From Bidens hawaiensis (lineage: Eukaryota; Streptophyta; Magnoliopsida; Asterales; Asteraceae): a stretch of 64,000 nucleotides of DNA. The stretch spans positions 175,255 through 239,254 of the forward strand of contig JAIQDT010014321.1 in NCBI GenBank assembly GCA_021521415.1. Reading direction: 5' to 3'. The notes below the pieces were generated by a model. The model was given only the letters and a program-made list of their open reading frames with translations. It did no database searches and was not told the DNA's origin. Below, in pieces: positions 60,356 through 64,000 of the stretch (position 1 is the stretch's first letter; each line of letters begins with the position of its first letter). Position numbers and translations under genes: made by a program.

Positions 60356-61192
60356 TGAAGGGGTATGCACCCGCCTTAACATCGAGCAGGGCGGGTCAAC
60401 CCACGAGATATAGACAAGAGGCTTGAAATCAGGATGTCATGAAGACACAAAGCCAAAACCTATGCGCAGGCGCATGAAACATCTGCGCGTGGCGCATATC
60501 ACATACGCGCAAGCGCATGAAACATCTGTGAGAATAAAGAGAAGACCTTGCGCATCCCCGGGATAGGCGCATAAAGGCCGCGCGTAAGCGACACACAACA
60601 AATGAGACAATAGTCTAATCCAAATCAGGATAAGGACAACCATGATTGTACTCATCAGGCAACCTTCCAGAAGGTATCTTTTAAGGAATAAAGAATGTGC
60701 TGATGTTGACAGCTGCCAATGAAGGGTGGACAACTCAGCAAAGCCCATGTGCCACCACGTGATGGCACATGGGTCAGGTGAAATACCTTGGTCAGAGAAT
60801 AATCAATAAAAAAGCACCATGTATCCTAAGTACACGTGGCGCGAAGCAATAGGAGGAGGCCAAAAAGGCCCTAATTGGGTCTGAGCTCAGTCATTGGAAA
60901 CCCTAATACTATAAATACCACACCACCTTCACAGTTGGAGGGCAGCAGGAAAATATACTCTAAGTCCTTTACTCATTTTCACATCCTGATTATCCCATCC
61001 TACAATATCTGATTCTCACACCGGATGGTTACCCCAAAGATGACCCCTCTGTCCCTTTCTGAGGGGTAAGCTCACGGTGCTGTTCGTTTTGTAGGTGGAA
61101 GAACTCGTATCTCGGAAAACCATCGGTGATATAGCACACTCGTACCCGAGGGACGTTGATCGTACACAAGTAAGTCGATCCACGCTTCTTCA
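60356..61192 (+). repeat. 3' LTR of the Tat element
   Basis: It is 837 bp, the same length as the 5' LTR, preceded by ACTGGGGGAGCT and followed by ATGTG. Differences from the 5' LTR cluster around 60822-60828 and 61020-61045. Confidence 0.95.
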
Positions 61193-61197
61193 ATGTG

Positions 61198-62135
61198 TAA
61201 TAGTATTCAAAATATTTATGTTTTCTTTTAATTTCTTCCATTTGGCCTCTTTGTTATAGAGGACTAGAAATGCACGAAAGTTTCCATTTTGTTTTTTATG
61301 CCTCACCTATTTCATATAATTAGATTTAGAAGACCAAATAGTCTTTCGGTTGAGATTTTAATAAGGATTAGGCGTGAAGTGTGCAATCATAAACTAATAT
61401 AAACCAGACTCGGATGGAGTTTATGCGATTTATACTTTGAAGTAAACGATTTCACCAACTCGAGTTGGTTAATATATAGACTTAGTGTATGGTAGCTTAT
61501 TCCAAAAAAAACTTGGATCAATGTGCATTTTTCTCTAAATCAACTTACAAAGTTTGGTTAGCACGCATACTATTGAAGCGTTAGCGTTTGTAGAAACTCA
61601 TGATTATGTTAATAGCACTTCAGTAATATAAACGCTCGTTATCCCAAAACCTAAAACTCCTTACATAACCCGACATGCTTAGTGCGATTAATTTCTCAAA
61701 ACAAAAGAAAAAAAGTTGCGAACATAAGTGTATGAATGTAGCACTGACCAACTTTTCATGTGTCTATGTTTCATGCTTTAAAGCTTAAAGTAGAAGTCTT
61801 CTTGGACCATCCTAGTCCTACTATAATTAATCAAGACAGCTATCAAGTTACAATTAATAGCAGGAAAAATGTAACAAACATATCCAAGTAACCATTGATC
61901 ATCAGCAATCCTAAAACACAAATTACCCATCATGCCACAAATCCCAGAACTGGTTAATGTTTATCGATATCAAGGAAACAAGGGAAACATAGACAACCTT
62001 AACATGTAAAACATACATAAGTCTACTTGATCCAAATTGAAGAGTCTTTCTTAAACATCCCAGAATTTGGTTTTAACATATTCAAACAAGAACATAAAGC
62101 AAAAGAGCTCCCCCTCAATGATTTCATAGACTGAA
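61198..62135. other. Intergenic DNA and RPN3 3' UTR
   Basis: AT-rich spacer. The last 200-300 bp probably form the RPN3 3' UTR. Nothing else was recognised. Confidence 0.5.
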
Positions 62136-64000
62136 TCAAAAATCATCGTCGTCTTCCTCAGCTATATGCTTGGCAAGCTCTTGTTCCTGCTGCTGTCTCT
62201 CTCTCCTCTTTTCAGCACTCTCTTTCTCCTTATGAGAATTAGGAGGAAACCTAAGAGCACGAACTGCCTCATTATGCATGTTCAAACAGAATGCAATTCT
62301 AGAATTAAACGCTTGCTGAGGCTCGTTTGTCGAGTAGATGTCACCAGTTTCCTTGGACACCATCCACCCGTTTGCATGATCTAGTGTTGCATCAATCGCG
62401 CCATCACGGATTGCTTTTGACACAATGCTCTCGGCATCCGCCACAGGGTTAGGCGAGTCCAGTCTCAGCTTCTTTGCCACATCAGCAAGGGAGATACGCG
62501 AGTATGAGATGCTGATGTTGCGCAGCCCAGTTCTTATCACATTGTGGCGCAGCCTCACGATTAAATTGTTAGTCCGGTCTGAAGTGAAAGTGGTTGAGAA
62601 CTTTTCTGCTACGGTTTTGAACAGCTCTAGATCTCCAATTCTAACAGCCTAAAAAACAATAAATTGTGGTTAAGAAAGATATAAACTGAAGTTGAAAAAA
62701 AAAAGTCACAAGCGACTCACATTAGTCAGCTCGAAGTAAGGCCTCAAGGCCTTCTCCATGCCTTTTTGCATAAACACGGTTCGTTCAGGGATCTCTCCGA
62801 GAAGTAAGCGGACAATCACGGCCCACTTATTGCATTGGACTCTAAAACCTAGAGCAGCTACTGGTGCTTTGCGCGCAGCTTGAAGAAGGGATTCCTTGGC
62901 ATCGGTGTACTCCAGTTGGATCGTCCTTATCTTCCCAAGGTAAAACAAGTAGCGACAAAACTGAAACAAATAAAAATATTAAACAAAAACTAACAATAAA
63001 GTTCCGCATAACTTAAAGCATTCACATTGGAGCCTCCATCTCCATCTCAATAGTTTAAATAAAAAAACACATTTTTCTTCAAACTTTTGTATTTTTCAAA
63101 AACCTCACATATCCAACTCTTTATCTCTATGTTACTCACAAACACTTTATTTATTAAATTTCTTTTTTTTTATATACTCACAATAAAGTATAGAGTGTAA
63201 AATATAAGCCTCCATATATAGAGATGTACTTTAGTTTATTGTAAAATTTTCTCTATTATAGAGAATTCAATGCAGTGGCGTTTTAATTGCTGCCTTTATA
63301 TTATGTGGATAGTATGGATATGGAGGCTCCAATGTGAATGCTCTTATTAGAGTGATTAATAACGATAATGATAAGAAAGTATACCTGCTGATTTGAATGA
63401 GCTTCAAAACGTGGTGCCTTTGACCTTAGCTTTTCAGCTTGATCATACAAATTGTAATGAAGGTAGTTGCGAAGCAGCAGATTGAGAAGGGTTTCCTGCA
63501 TATTACAATACCAAAGAATATTAATGCTAAATGCTAATGATAACAATTATTATTATTGTTATTGATATAAACACAAGCATAGCCAACTACAAACTGTAAA
63601 AAGATGAAGAAACAAACCTGCCCCAATTCATCATGGCGCAATGTAGCAGCCCGGTGTAAAGCGAGGAGATTACTGCAAATAAATGAAAACATAATAACTG
63701 ATTATATTCTATTTTACTGAGACATTGATAAATAATACGCACCCCCTAATTTCAGAGAGATCATCAGTGAGTTCATAGCTAAGAGAATAATAGAAGTACA
63801 GCCTGGAAGCCAGAACATCAACTGTTCTCCTGTTCAAGTTCTTCAAACGGGCAATGCTGGCTGAAGAACAAGCCTTAGCCTGGATGATGAAGAATGAGTG
63901 ATGTTACGTAACAGATAATGCATGAAATAATAATCAGAAATGAAGATTGCTGACCTCAGTGTATTTTTTCTGGTCAATCAGGAATATGAGCACAAGCAAG
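62136..64000 (-). CDS. RPN3: 26S proteasome lid subunit RPN3 (PSMD3), 3' part
   Basis: RPN3 is a PCI-domain subunit of the 19S lid needed for proteasome assembly and ubiquitin-conjugate degradation. Minus-strand exons are 63955 to beyond 64000, 63743-63879, 63618-63672, 63385-63495, 62721-62960 and 62136-62648. The visible part codes for about 280 of roughly 490 residues; the 5' end lies outside the window. Recognisable blocks are [77 protein letters not shown], the PCI winged-helix part ([38 protein letters not shown]) and the acidic end EEDDDDF. All frames are intact and all junctions are GT-AG. Confidence 0.96.

Larger units (their letters stand above)
41080..61192 (+). mobile_element. Complete Tat-lineage Ty3/gypsy element hosting a nested retrotransposon
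   Basis: LTRs of 837 bp (41080-41916 and 60356-61192) start TGAAGG and end CTTCTTCA. The 5-bp target duplication ATGTG lies at 41075-41079 and 61193-61197. The primer-binding site TGGCGCCATCACC follows the 5' LTR and the purine tract ACTGGGGGAGC precedes the 3' LTR. Gag, protease, RT, two RNase H domains and integrase follow in the gypsy order; the extra RNase H marks the Tat lineage. The nested element 45066-53368 splits pol. About 4.6 kb between pol and the 3' LTR carry an antisense gene. The LTRs differ at about 15 positions by eye (1.8 per cent). Without the insert the element is about 11.8 kb. Confidence 0.96.

Overview
This 64 kb window is nuclear DNA of a higher plant, probably a eudicot. 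It has plant-type introns, five conserved plant gene families, AT-rich intergenic DNA and dense LTR retrotransposons. An asterid or composite origin is only a guess; nothing in the sequence fixes the family.

Host genes, left to right: a mechanosensitive channel of the MSL4/5/6 type (+, 1905-4658, five exons); a DCAF8-type WD40 gene (+, 7937-10347) with a nonsense codon and a frameshift, so probably a pseudogene; mitochondrial import subunit TIM50 (-, 11941-13926, ten exons) whose first exon holds a run of 20 C that breaks the frame; sterol methyltransferase SMT2 (+, 32252-33857, two exons); a CPP1/DUF3353 chloroplast J-like membrane protein (-, 38345-40196, three exons) with a poly-Asn microsatellite; and the 3' half of proteasome subunit RPN3 (-, 62136 to beyond 64000). 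These are unrelated housekeeping genes with no operon-like logic.

Mobile DNA fills most of the rest. The left edge is the 3' end of a Ty3/gypsy Tat-like element (1-1348). A decayed MULE transposase gene (14600-18626, -) carries a hAT-type MITE with a perfect 8-bp target duplication. A 586-bp Mutator-like MITE lies at 19209-19794. A dead Ty1/copia element with perfect 5-bp TSDs lies at 22435-30035. A small hAT-like MITE (35876-36107) sits just before a chimeric 18S/25S rDNA relic (36286-36537).

The largest structure is a nest at 41080-61192. A 20.1 kb Tat-lineage Ty3/gypsy element (837-bp LTRs, TSD ATGTG) is interrupted inside pol by an 8.3 kb chromovirus-like Ty3/gypsy element (about 2.06-kb LTRs, TSD CTCAC). 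The inner LTRs differ at about one base, so the insertion is very young, yet the inner element has lost its integrase core. The space between the outer pol and its 3' LTR holds a multi-exon gene on the opposite strand (56302-59838). It could encode about 1,000 residues, with an N-terminal gypsy-type-transposon domain, a basic/acidic middle and a long coiled coil. That accessory gene is the most interesting system here. All exon borders were read by eye from splice signals and reading-frame continuity.
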